From contig CAMLNE010000270.1 of assembly GCA_946481265.1 (NCBI GenBank), forward strand, positions 1 through 5,921: a DNA stretch of 5,921 nucleotides, given 5' to 3'. Below are positions 1 through 5,921 of the stretch, one piece after another (the first letter of the stretch is position 1; every line of letters starts with the position of its first letter). The DNA comes from an uncultured Panacagrimonas sp. Its GTDB lineage: Bacteria > Pseudomonadota > Gammaproteobacteria > Nevskiales > Nevskiaceae. Made by a program: the position numbers and the translations under genes. The notes under the pieces are model-generated. The model ran no database searches. It was not told the origin of the DNA and saw only the letters and a list, made by a program, of their open reading frames with translations.

Positions 1-723
1 AAGATCGCCGCCACCGTGCGCGACCCGCAGACGGCGCGCAGGCTGATGCCGACGTCGTACCCGATCGGGGCCAAGCGCATCTGCCTGGACACGGACTACT
101 ACCAGACCTACAACCGCGACAACGTCGAGCTCGTCGACCTCAACGCGGAACCGCTCGAGCAGATCACCGCGCACGGCGTGCGCACGAGCCGGCGCGAGAT
201 CCCGGCGGACGTCATCGTCTGCGCGACCGGCTTCGACGCCATGACCGGCGCGCTGCTGGCCATGGACATCCGCACCTCCGAAGGCCGCTCGCTGCGCCAG
301 GCCTGGAGCGAAGGGCCGCGCAACTATCTGGGCCTGATGGTCGCCGGCTTCCCCAACCTGTTCACGGTCACCGGTCCGGGCAGCCCCTCGGTGCTCAGCA
401 ACATGCTGGTGTCGATCGAGCAGCACGTCGAGTGGATCGGCGATTGCCTCGAGCACCTGCGCGACAACGACCTGGCCACGATCGAGGCCGACGAGGCCGC
501 GCAGGAGGCATGGGTGGATCACGTCCGCGAGGTCGCCAATACCACGCTCTATCCCAAGGCCGCATCCTGGTACATGGGCGCGAACGTCCCGGGCAAACCG
601 CGCATCTTCATGCCCTACATCGGTGGCGTCGGGAACTATCGCAAGAAGTGCGAGGAGGTCGCCGCGAGTGGCTATGCCGGGTTCGTGCTGAAGCCGGCGC
701 GTGAACTGGCGGGCGCCGCATGA
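1..723 (+). CDS. Type I Baeyer-Villiger monooxygenase, C-terminal part (phenylacetone/steroid monooxygenase-like), 5' end outside window
   Basis: This is the C-terminal 240 residues of a flavin- and NADPH-dependent enzyme that turns ketones into esters or lactones. The frame is open from base 1 and already matches family sequence there (KIAATVRDPQTA), so the GTG at 16 is not the real start. Visible landmarks are AKR at residues 24-26, whose Lys-Arg matches the NADPH-contacting Lys and catalytic Arg of phenylacetone monooxygenase (PAMO K336/R337, from memory), ATGFD at 75-79, GPGSPSVLSNM at 125-135, and WYMGANVPGKPR near 187-198. Counting back from the Arg, roughly 310 residues should lie upstream. 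The SPSVLSNM loop and the SIEQHVEW that follows are close to PAMO, where the V131 position is Ala442. Both FAD- and NADPH-binding glycine motifs and the BVMO fingerprint lie outside the window and cannot be checked. The stop overlaps the next start (ATGA), which suggests coupling to the hydrolase. Family is sure; substrate is not. Confidence 0.94.
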   Translation, partial: KIAATVRDPQTARRLMPTSYPIGAKRICLDTDYYQTYNRDNVELVDLNAEPLEQITAHGVRTSRREIPADVIVCATGFDAMTGALLAMDIRTSEGRSLRQAWSEGPRNYLGLMVAGFPNLFTVTGPGSPSVLSNMLVSIEQHVEWIGDCLEHLRDNDLATIEADEAAQEAWVDHVREVANTTLYPKAASWYMGANVPGKPRIFMPYIGGVGNYRKKCEEVAASGYAGFVLKPARELAGAA

Positions 724-1676
724 GCACGACGGCAGAGGACCTGGCGCGGGTCGATCCCGACCTGCGCGCGGTGGTATCGCTGCTGCCCGACCTGTCGGGA
801 CTCTCCGATGCCTCGCTGCCGGCGGTGCGCGCCGCGATCGCCGGCGTGCCGGCGGTTCTGGGCACCGACGAGGCCGGGGTCGGCGTGCGCCGGGTCGAGA
901 TTCCCGGACGCAAGGGTGCACCGCCGGTGTCCGCGCTGCTCTACGAGCCGCCGGCGAATGTCGCGCCCGCGCGTCGCGCGGCCGTGCTCGACCTGCATGG
1001 CGGCGGCTATGTCGCCGGCACCGCGCAGCGCGAGGACGGCATGCTGCGCCTGCTGGCCGCGACGCTCGGCGTCGTCGGGCTGGCACCCGACTATCGACTG
1101 GCGCCGGAGCATCCCTACCCGGCCGCGATCGACGATTGCGCCGCGGCGCTGGCCTGGCTGCATGCGCAGGCCTCGGCGCTGTCGCTGGATCCGGCGCGCA
1201 TCGCGGTGCGCGGTGTCAGCGCAGGCGGCGGACTGGCCACGGCCCTGGCGCTGCGCAATCGCGACGAGCGCGGACCCGCCATCGCGCAGCTGCAGCTGTT
1301 GTTCCCGATGCTCGACGATCGCACCGACGAGCATCCGTACAACGGTCGCCACGTGTGGACGCCCGCGGCCAACCGCTACGGCTGGGCCTGCCTGCTGGCC
1401 GGTCACGATCGGCGCACGCCCTCGCCCTACGCGGTTCCGGGGCGCGCACCGGACGTGTCGGGCCTGCCGCCCACCTTCCTGGGCCTGGGTGCCCTGGACC
1501 TGTTCGCGCGCGAGAACCTTCAGTTCGGCGCACGGCTGATCGATGCCGGCGTGGCGCTGGAGATGCACGTCTATCCCGGCGCCTACCACGCCTTCAACCT
1601 GGTCGCGGACGCGCGCTGCGCCAAGGCCCTGCTGCACGACGAGACCGCGGCCCTGCGCCGCGCGCTGTGCGAATGA
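720..1676 (+). CDS. Alpha/beta hydrolase, hormone-sensitive lipase family (esterase/lactonase)
   Basis: The 318-residue protein is a full-length member of the HSL (bacterial family IV) esterases. The oxyanion-hole motif HGGGY starts at residue 93, the conserved DYRLAPEHPYPAAIDD block is at 124-139, and the nucleophile elbow GVSAGG is at 165-170 with Ser167. The rest of the likely triad is Asp260 (in GALDLF) and His290 (in GAYHAFN). The elbow has Val where the family usually has Asp (GDSAGG). No signal peptide is visible, so it is probably cytoplasmic. The ATG overlaps the stop of the upstream BVMO and has no strong Shine-Dalgarno sequence, so translation is probably coupled. BVMO-esterase pairs are well known (for example acetone and cyclohexanone catabolism), and the inferred role is hydrolysis of the ester or lactone made by the BVMO. 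The fold and catalytic residues are seen; the substrate is inferred from the neighbours. Confidence 0.93.
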   Translation: MSTTAEDLARVDPDLRAVVSLLPDLSGLSDASLPAVRAAIAGVPAVLGTDEAGVGVRRVEIPGRKGAPPVSALLYEPPANVAPARRAAVLDLHGGGYVAGTAQREDGMLRLLAATLGVVGLAPDYRLAPEHPYPAAIDDCAAALAWLHAQASALSLDPARIAVRGVSAGGGLATALALRNRDERGPAIAQLQLLFPMLDDRTDEHPYNGRHVWTPAANRYGWACLLAGHDRRTPSPYAVPGRAPDVSGLPPTFLGLGALDLFARENLQFGARLIDAGVALEMHVYPGAYHAFNLVADARCAKALLHDETAALRRALCE

Positions 1677-1691
1677 ACCGCACCTAGAACC

Positions 1692-1700
1692 GGAAAGGAA
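1692..1700 (+). promoter_or_regulatory. Ribosome binding site of the alcohol dehydrogenase gene
   Basis: The purine-rich GGAAAGGAA lies about 9 bases before the ATG at 1710, in the 33-base gap after the hydrolase gene. It supports 1710 as the start. Confidence 0.65.
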
Positions 1701-1709
1701 CAACGAACC

Positions 1710-2765
1710 ATGCAAGCCTGGATGGTGGTCAAGCCGAGCGCAGCGCTCGAATCCTTCGAACTGCCCACGCCCGAACCGCAGGGCACGGAAGTCCTGATCG
1801 AGGTCACGCACTGCGGCGTCTGCCACTCCGACCTTCACTTCTGGAAGGGCGAATACAACATGGGCGGCGGCAAGATCCTCAAGCTCGCCGATCGTGGCGT
1901 GGAACTGCCGCGCGCGCCCGGACATGAGATCGCCGGTCGCGTGGCGGCGCTCGGACCGGACGCCAGGGGCGTGAAGGTCGGCGACGTGCGCGTGGTCTAT
2001 CCCTGGACCGGCTGCGGCGACTGCGCGGCCTGCAACGCGGGCGACGACAACCTGTGCCTGGCGCCGAAGGCGATCGGCGTGGTGCGCAACGGCGGTTTCG
2101 GCTCGCACGTGATCGTGCCGCACGCCCGTTTCCTGGCCGACCCCGGCAAGGTCGACCTCGCGCTGGCGGCGACCTACGCGTGCTCGGGACTGAGCGTCCA
2201 CGCCGCCCTGAAGAAGCTGCCGCCGCTGGCGCCCGACCAGCCGGTGGTGCTGATCGGTGCCGGCGGCCTGGGCCTGCTCGCCATCGCCATGCTGCAGGCC
2301 TTCGGTCATCGCAACATCGTCTCGATCGATGTGGATGCCGACAAGCGCGCGGCGGCGATCGAGGCCGGTGCGACGCAGGCGATCGACGGCACCGCCGACG
2401 GGCTGGCGCAGCGCATCACCACCAGCTGCGGCGGTGGCGTGCCGGCGGTGCTCGATTTCGTGAACAACGACGCCACCGCGCGGGTCGCCCTGGAGGTCCT
2501 CGGCAAGGGCGGCACCCTGGTGATGGTCGGCGTGGCCGGCGGCGAGCTGCCGCTGTCGCTGGCCGGCATGATCTTCCGTGCACTCACCATCAAGGGCAGC
2601 AACACGGGCACGCCGGCGGACCTGCGCGCGGTGTTCGCGCTGGCCAACGAGGGCAGGCTCAAGCCCACGCCGGTTCGATGCTGCCCGGCCGACCAGGCCA
2701 ACCAGGCACTGCTCGATCTCAAGTCCGGCCGCATCACGGGCCGTGCGGTCCTGGTGCGCTCCTGA
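1710..2765 (+). CDS. Zinc-dependent alcohol dehydrogenase, 6-hydroxyhexanoate dehydrogenase (ChnD)-like
   Basis: This 351-residue protein is a medium-chain dehydrogenase/reductase that oxidises an alcohol to an aldehyde or ketone. The catalytic zinc ligands are expected at Cys38 (in GVCHSD), His72-Glu73 (GHE) and Cys158. The structural zinc site is complete: Cys102, Cys105, Cys108 and Cys116. The Rossmann motif GAGGLG is at 183-188, and Asp207 at the end of the next strand favours NAD over NADP. The loop GGGKILKLADRG (52-63), then GHEIAG, and later YPWTGCGDC closely follow what I remember of ChnD of Acinetobacter cyclohexanol degradation, which oxidises 6-hydroxyhexanoate after lactone opening. 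That fits its place directly after a BVMO and a hydrolase. I infer that it oxidises the hydroxyl released by the hydrolase. The enzyme class is sure; the exact substrate, and whether it acts on a hydroxy acid or a simple alcohol, are not. Confidence 0.95.
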   Translation: MQAWMVVKPSAALESFELPTPEPQGTEVLIEVTHCGVCHSDLHFWKGEYNMGGGKILKLADRGVELPRAPGHEIAGRVAALGPDARGVKVGDVRVVYPWTGCGDCAACNAGDDNLCLAPKAIGVVRNGGFGSHVIVPHARFLADPGKVDLALAATYACSGLSVHAALKKLPPLAPDQPVVLIGAGGLGLLAIAMLQAFGHRNIVSIDVDADKRAAAIEAGATQAIDGTADGLAQRITTSCGGGVPAVLDFVNNDATARVALEVLGKGGTLVMVGVAGGELPLSLAGMIFRALTIKGSNTGTPADLRAVFALANEGRLKPTPVRCCPADQANQALLDLKSGRITGRAVLVRS

Positions 2766-2819
2766 GCCCGCTCCTTCGCCTTCGTTTCGCGCCCGCCCGC
2801 CCCTTCCCATGATCCCCGC
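2766..2819 (+). other. C/T-rich intergenic spacer, no recognisable ribosome binding site or terminator
   Basis: This is the longest gap in the window (54 bases). Bases 2766-2808 contain no A and are mostly C and T (25 C, 10 T, 8 G by my count). I see no hairpin with a T-tract. A four-codon reading frame (ATG at 2809, stop 2821-2823) ends by overlapping the CoA-transferase ATG. Confidence 0.5.
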
Positions 2820-4112
2820 ATGAATCCGCCCGCAGAATCCGCCTACCCGATGCAGGGGCTCGTCGTCCTGGACCTGACGCAGATCTACAACGGTCCCTAT
2901 GCGACGTACCTGATGGCGCTGGCGGGCGCCACGGTGCTCAAGGTCGAGCCGCCCGGTGGCGAGCCGCTGCGCCGCCGCGGCGTGGTCGGCGGTGCGGGCC
3001 TTCCCTTCGCGATGCTCAACGGCTGCAAGCAGGCGCTGGTCCTCGACCTCAAGAGCGAGGACGGCAAGCAGGCGCTGCGTGCACTGGCGCAAAGGGCCGA
3101 TGTGCTGGTGGAAAACTTCGCGCCCGGCGTGATGGACAGGCTGGGCCTGGGCGAGGAGGTCCTGCGTGCGGCCAATCCGCGCCTGATCTACGCCTCGAGC
3201 TCGGGCTTTGGCCGCAACGGACCCTACGCGCACTACCCGGCGATGGACCTCACGGTGCAGGCCATGTCCGGCGCGATGCATGTCACCGGGTTTCCGGATC
3301 GACCACCGGTGAAATGCGGCCCGGCGATCGCCGACTTCTTCGCCGGCATCCATCTCTACGGCGCCATCGCGACCGCCCTGTACGAGCGCGAGCGCACCGG
3401 CGTGGCGCGCCGGCTCGAGGTGGCGATGCAGGACGCGGTGTACGCCTCGCTGTCCTCGAACCTGGGCATGCACTGGTACACCCAGGGCGCACCCGACTTC
3501 GCGCGCACCGGCAACCGCCACGGCGGCCTGGCCGAGAGCCCTTACAACGTCTATCGCACGGCCGACGGCTGGATCGCCCTGATCTGCGTCGGCGATGCGC
3601 ACTGGCGCCAGCTGACGCAGGTGATGGAGCGCCCCGAACTCGCCACCGACCCGCGCTTTGCCTCGCTCAAGCTGCGCGTGGAGCACATGGACGAGGTCGA
3701 CCGCCTCATCGGCGAGTGGACCGCCGCCTTCGAGACCCAGCCGCTGTTCGAGAAGCTCATCGCCGCCGCGGTCCCGAGCGCGCCCGTGCGCAATCTCGAA
3801 GAGGTGATGGAGGATCGGAACATGCACGAGCGGGGTGCGCTCACGCACCTCGATCACCCGGAGTTCGGTTCCATCGTCGTGCAGCGCTCCCCGCTGCAGT
3901 ACGACGGCGTGCCGCAGCGTCCACTCGAGCCGAGCCACCGGCTGGGCGCGGACACGCGCGAGGTGCTCGAGTCGTGGACCGACCTGCCCACCGAGACGAT
4001 CGCGCGCATCGCCGCGACCTCGTCACCCGTCACCGCTGGAAACGCATCCGCCGGTCCACCCACGCAAGCATCCAGTCCCCGTAACGAGACGGGCGCCAAC
4101 ACCAGAAGCTGA
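2820..4112 (+). CDS. Class III CoA-transferase, CaiB/BaiF family
   Basis: The 430-residue protein belongs to the CoA-transferase family III (formyl-CoA transferase, CaiB, BaiF), which moves CoA from an acyl-CoA donor to a free carboxylic acid. The family start is clear: GLVVLDLTQ and GPYATYLMALAGATVLKVEPP within residues 13-45, then VLVENFAPGVMDRLG (95-109), YASSSGFGRNGPYA (124-137) and VAMQDAV (201-207). The expected catalytic Asp is Asp172 in AIADFFAGIHL, aligned by eye with Asp169 of Oxalobacter formyl-CoA transferase. The related racemases also keep an Asp, so a racemase is a less likely alternative. Conserved sequence ends near residue 400; the last 30 residues are a Ser/Thr/Ala/Pro/Asn-rich tail with odd codon use. 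The ATG at 2820 has no visible ribosome binding site; Met11 (base 2850) is an alternative start that keeps the whole family core. Inferred role: activating an acid released by the BVMO-hydrolase-dehydrogenase series for beta-oxidation. Confidence 0.94.
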   Translation: MNPPAESAYPMQGLVVLDLTQIYNGPYATYLMALAGATVLKVEPPGGEPLRRRGVVGGAGLPFAMLNGCKQALVLDLKSEDGKQALRALAQRADVLVENFAPGVMDRLGLGEEVLRAANPRLIYASSSGFGRNGPYAHYPAMDLTVQAMSGAMHVTGFPDRPPVKCGPAIADFFAGIHLYGAIATALYERERTGVARRLEVAMQDAVYASLSSNLGMHWYTQGAPDFARTGNRHGGLAESPYNVYRTADGWIALICVGDAHWRQLTQVMERPELATDPRFASLKLRVEHMDEVDRLIGEWTAAFETQPLFEKLIAAAVPSAPVRNLEEVMEDRNMHERGALTHLDHPEFGSIVVQRSPLQYDGVPQRPLEPSHRLGADTREVLESWTDLPTETIARIAATSSPVTAGNASAGPPTQASSPRNETGANTRS

Positions 4113-4117
4113 GGAGA
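4111..4117 (+). promoter_or_regulatory. Ribosome binding site of the second BVMO gene
   Basis: GAGGAGA lies 5 bases before the ATG at 4123 and overlaps the TGA stop of the CoA-transferase gene (4110-4112). It decides the start. The frame stays open upstream to 3835, but that part overlaps the CoA-transferase gene and would add 96 Arg/Ser/Pro-rich residues before the FAD motif. Confidence 0.85.
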
Positions 4118-4122
4118 CGCAC

Positions 4123-5769
4123 ATGTCCGCAAACAAGCCCCACCACGACACGATCATCATCGGAGCCGGCTTCGGCGGCATCCGCGCGCTGCACGAATGC
4201 CGGAAGCTCGGCCTTTCGGCCCACGTGTACGAGGCCGGCACCGATGTCGGCGGCACCTGGTACTGGAACCGCTACCCCGGCGCCCGCACGGACTCCGAGT
4301 CCTGGTGCTACTGCTACCGGTTCGACGAGGAACTCCTGCAGACCTGGGACTGGAAGGAGCGCATGCCCGGCTGGAAGGAGGTGCTGGCCTACCTGCGGCA
4401 CGTGGTCGACAAGCACGACATGCGCCGTGACATCGACTTCCAGACGCGGATCCGCAGCGCCCACTTCGACGAGACCACGCAGCTCTGGACGGTGACGCCG
4501 GAGAAGGGTGAAGCCCGCAGCTGCCGCTACCTGATCTCGGCCGCCGGCGTGCTGACGGTGCCGTACCGGCCGAAGATCCCGGGCATCGATTCGTTCAAGG
4601 GTGACATCTACCAGTCGACGAACTGGCCGCGCGACAACCCGAAGCTCGCCGGCAAGCGCGTTGCCCTCATCGGCACGGGGGCCACCGGCGTGCAGATCAT
4701 CCCGGTCGTCGCCCAGGTCGCGAAGTCGCTCACCGTGTTCCAGCGCACGCCCAACTACGTGATGCCGGGACGCAACCACGCGCTCGAGGACGAGCAGCGC
4801 GCCGACATCCGGGCGAACTACGACAAGTTCTGGGACTGGACGCAGACGCAGCCCTTCGCGTTTCCGATGGAGCCGCTGACCCGCATGTTCGACGAGCACA
4901 CGCCCGAGCAGCAGCAGCGCATCTTCGACGCGGCCTGGGAGACGGGCGGCTTCCGCTTCATCTTCGAATCCTTCGCCGACATGCTGGTCAATCCGCGCTG
5001 CAACGAGGCGGCGGCGGAATACATCCGCAACAAGATCCGCACGATCGTGAAGGACCCGAAGACGGCCGAGATCCTGTGCCCGCATTACCAGCTCGGCCTG
5101 AAGCGCCCGCCGCTGGGACACTTCTACTACGAGGCCTTCAACCGGCCCAATGTCGATCTGGTGGACGTCAAGACCACGCCGATCGAGCGCATCACCGAGA
5201 AGGGCCTGGTCGTCGACGGCAAGGAGTACGAGGTCGACGTCATCATCTTCGCGACCGGCTTCGACGCCGCCACGGGCGCGCTCACCGCGATCGACCTGCG
5301 CGGCCGCAAGGGGCGCCTGATGAAGGATGAATGGAAGGACGGTGCCAGGACCCACCTGGGCATCACGGTCGACGGTTTCCCCAATCTGTTCGTCATCTCC
5401 GGCCCGCAGACGCCTTTCGCCAACATTCCGATCGTCATCGACAACGCGGTCAACTGGATCTCGGCGATGCTGCAGAAGATGCGGGCCGAGGGCATGGCGA
5501 CGATGGAACCCACGCCGGAGGCGACCGAAGGCTGGCTGCGCCACGTCGAGAATCTCTACGCCAGGACCGTCATGGACAAGGGCGATCCGTCGATCCACAA
5601 CTGGATGACCGGAAGCAACATCCCCGGCAAGGCGCGGACCATCATGTTCTATTTCGGCGGTGCCGGCGCCTATTTCCAGGAGCTCGACGAGAACATCGAG
5701 ATGGGCTTCCCCGGCTTCGAGTTCTCGAAGTCGGCGAGCCCGGCCCAGAGCGCGCCGGTCAGTTCCTGA
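4123..5769 (+). CDS. Type I Baeyer-Villiger monooxygenase (cyclohexanone monooxygenase-like), complete, with unusual fingerprint
   Basis: This 548-residue protein has the usual length of a type I BVMO. In order it shows the FAD motif GAGFGG (14-19) with Glu37 ending the second strand, and the BVMO-specific GGTWYWNRYPGARTD (43-57). Next come the segment FKGDIYQSTNWP (158-169), the NADPH motif GTGATG (184-189), QRTP (207-210), KRP with the probable catalytic Arg328 and NADPH-contacting Lys327, ATGFD (377-381), and NIPGK near the C-terminus. All match the family except Gln164, where the fingerprint FxGxxxHxxxWP has His. The GPQTPFANIP loop is nearer the cyclohexanone monooxygenase type than the loop of the upstream BVMO, so the two are old paralogues, not a recent duplication. 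No signal peptide is visible. It starts 10 bases after the CoA-transferase gene, so it is probably co-transcribed. Class is sure; substrate is unknown, and activity could differ because of Gln164. Confidence 0.95.
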   Translation: MSANKPHHDTIIIGAGFGGIRALHECRKLGLSAHVYEAGTDVGGTWYWNRYPGARTDSESWCYCYRFDEELLQTWDWKERMPGWKEVLAYLRHVVDKHDMRRDIDFQTRIRSAHFDETTQLWTVTPEKGEARSCRYLISAAGVLTVPYRPKIPGIDSFKGDIYQSTNWPRDNPKLAGKRVALIGTGATGVQIIPVVAQVAKSLTVFQRTPNYVMPGRNHALEDEQRADIRANYDKFWDWTQTQPFAFPMEPLTRMFDEHTPEQQQRIFDAAWETGGFRFIFESFADMLVNPRCNEAAAEYIRNKIRTIVKDPKTAEILCPHYQLGLKRPPLGHFYYEAFNRPNVDLVDVKTTPIERITEKGLVVDGKEYEVDVIIFATGFDAATGALTAIDLRGRKGRLMKDEWKDGARTHLGITVDGFPNLFVISGPQTPFANIPIVIDNAVNWISAMLQKMRAEGMATMEPTPEATEGWLRHVENLYARTVMDKGDPSIHNWMTGSNIPGKARTIMFYFGGAGAYFQELDENIEMGFPGFEFSKSASPAQSAPVSS

Positions 5770-5782
5770 GCGCGCCGGTCAG
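5748..5782 (+). repeat. 15-bp direct repeat with a 20-base period, across the stop codon of the second BVMO
   Basis: GAGCGCGCCGGTCAG occurs at 5748-5762 and again, identically, at 5768-5782, separated by TTCCT. The second copy begins inside the TGA stop (5767-5769). It looks like a small tandem duplication; see the finding on its effect on the reading frame. Confidence 0.85.
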
Positions 5783-5805
5783 CGACGTCACCGCATTCCC
5801 AACCC

Positions 5806-5811
5806 GAGGAG
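5806..5811 (+). promoter_or_regulatory. Ribosome binding site of the last, partial gene
   Basis: GAGGAG lies 8 bases before the ATG at 5820 and supports a real gene start there. The 50-base gap before it shows no terminator, so co-transcription with the BVMO is likely. Confidence 0.75.
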
Positions 5812-5819
5812 CAGAAGCA

Positions 5820-5921
5820 ATGGCGAAAGCAGAGAAGAACGCGTTGTACGACATGGGATCGAAGATCGCCGGTCGCCTGGCGGCGAACCCCGGCATGGAC
5901 CTGGACAGCCTGCGGCTGCTG
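5820..5921 (+). CDS. Start of an unidentified gene, 3' end outside window (possibly a second hydrolase)
   Basis: Thirty-four codons are visible from an ATG with a good ribosome binding site. The frame stays open to the window edge, and codons end mostly in G or C as in the neighbours. The peptide begins MAKAEKNALYDMG, continues with an amphipathic-looking stretch (KIAGRLAANPG), then MDLDSLRLL. There is no signal peptide or membrane segment. No catalytic motif falls within the visible part, so the function cannot be established. The short helical N-terminus and the place directly after a BVMO would fit the N-terminal cap region of an HSL-type alpha/beta hydrolase, which would repeat the BVMO-hydrolase order of genes 1 and 2. 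That is a guess from context and a weak resemblance. Confidence 0.7.
   Translation, partial: MAKAEKNALYDMGSKIAGRLAANPGMDLDSLRLL

Noticed and set aside
16..18. GTG at 16 as the start of the first BVMO
   Set aside because: The bases before it continue the family sequence, and the N-terminal FAD and NADPH domains are missing, so the gene is cut by the window edge instead of starting here.
3243..3251. Asp143 of the CoA-transferase as the catalytic Asp
   Set aside because: Comparison with remembered formyl-CoA transferase sequence puts the catalytic Asp in the later ADFFAGIHL segment (Asp172); Asp143 falls in the region before the SG turn.
672..3938. Very long open frame on the minus strand (1088 codons)
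   Set aside because: It lies opposite three well-supported genes. Its translation is rich in Arg, His, Gln, Gly and Ala with no recognisable domain, which is the usual shadow of GC-biased third positions in GC-rich DNA.
4078..4093. Short inverted repeat CCCGT-AACGAG-ACGGG as a possible terminator
   Set aside because: The stem is only five pairs, no T-tract follows, and it lies inside the CoA-transferase reading frame.
3835..4122. Upstream extension of the second BVMO frame
   Set aside because: It overlaps the CoA-transferase gene, encodes an Arg/Ser/Pro-rich shadow peptide, and the ATG at 4123 has a strong ribosome binding site placed right before the normal FAD-binding N-terminus.
4030..5598. 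Long open frame on the minus strand (522 codons) opposite the second BVMO
   Set aside because: Same mirror-codon effect; composition dominated by Asp, Arg, Val, Leu and His, with no motif and no ribosome binding site that I can see.

Overview
The window is a tightly packed run of six genes, all on the + strand, with no gap longer than 54 bases. Base composition is strongly GC-rich, and codons overwhelmingly end in G or C. Together with the gene content this suggests a high-GC, metabolically versatile environmental bacterium. A proteobacterium is my best guess, but nothing here fixes the taxon. There is no RNA gene, mobile element, CRISPR array, clear promoter or convincing terminator. The genes look like the middle of one catabolic operon whose start and end lie outside the window.

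Layout: (1) bases 1-723, the C-terminal part of a type I Baeyer-Villiger monooxygenase (BVMO) resembling phenylacetone/steroid monooxygenases. (2) 720-1676, an alpha/beta hydrolase of the hormone-sensitive-lipase (HSL) family, overlapping gene 1 by ATGA. (3) 1710-2765, a zinc-dependent alcohol dehydrogenase resembling 6-hydroxyhexanoate dehydrogenase (ChnD). (4) 2820-4112, a class III (CaiB/BaiF) CoA-transferase. (5) 4123-5769, a complete second BVMO of a different subtype. (6) 5820-end, the first 34 codons of a gene I cannot firmly identify.

The first three genes make a coherent chemical series. A BVMO inserts oxygen next to a ketone to give an ester or lactone, the hydrolase opens it to an alcohol or hydroxy acid, and the alcohol dehydrogenase oxidises the new hydroxyl. 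The CoA-transferase can then load a resulting carboxylic acid onto CoA for beta-oxidation. This parallels the known cyclohexanone pathway (chnB-chnC-chnD), here with a CoA-transferase and a second BVMO added. The true substrate (cyclic ketone, terpenoid, steroid-like or linear ketone) cannot be read from the sequence. No aldehyde dehydrogenase is visible, so that step must be encoded elsewhere.

Points worth a second look: the second BVMO has Gln where the BVMO fingerprint normally has His; the CoA-transferase has a 30-codon tail with codon use unlike its body; and a 15-bp direct repeat supplies the stop codon of the second BVMO, without which its frame would run into gene 6. I see no sign of a wholly new type of system; the novelty, if any, is in this gene combination and these local oddities.
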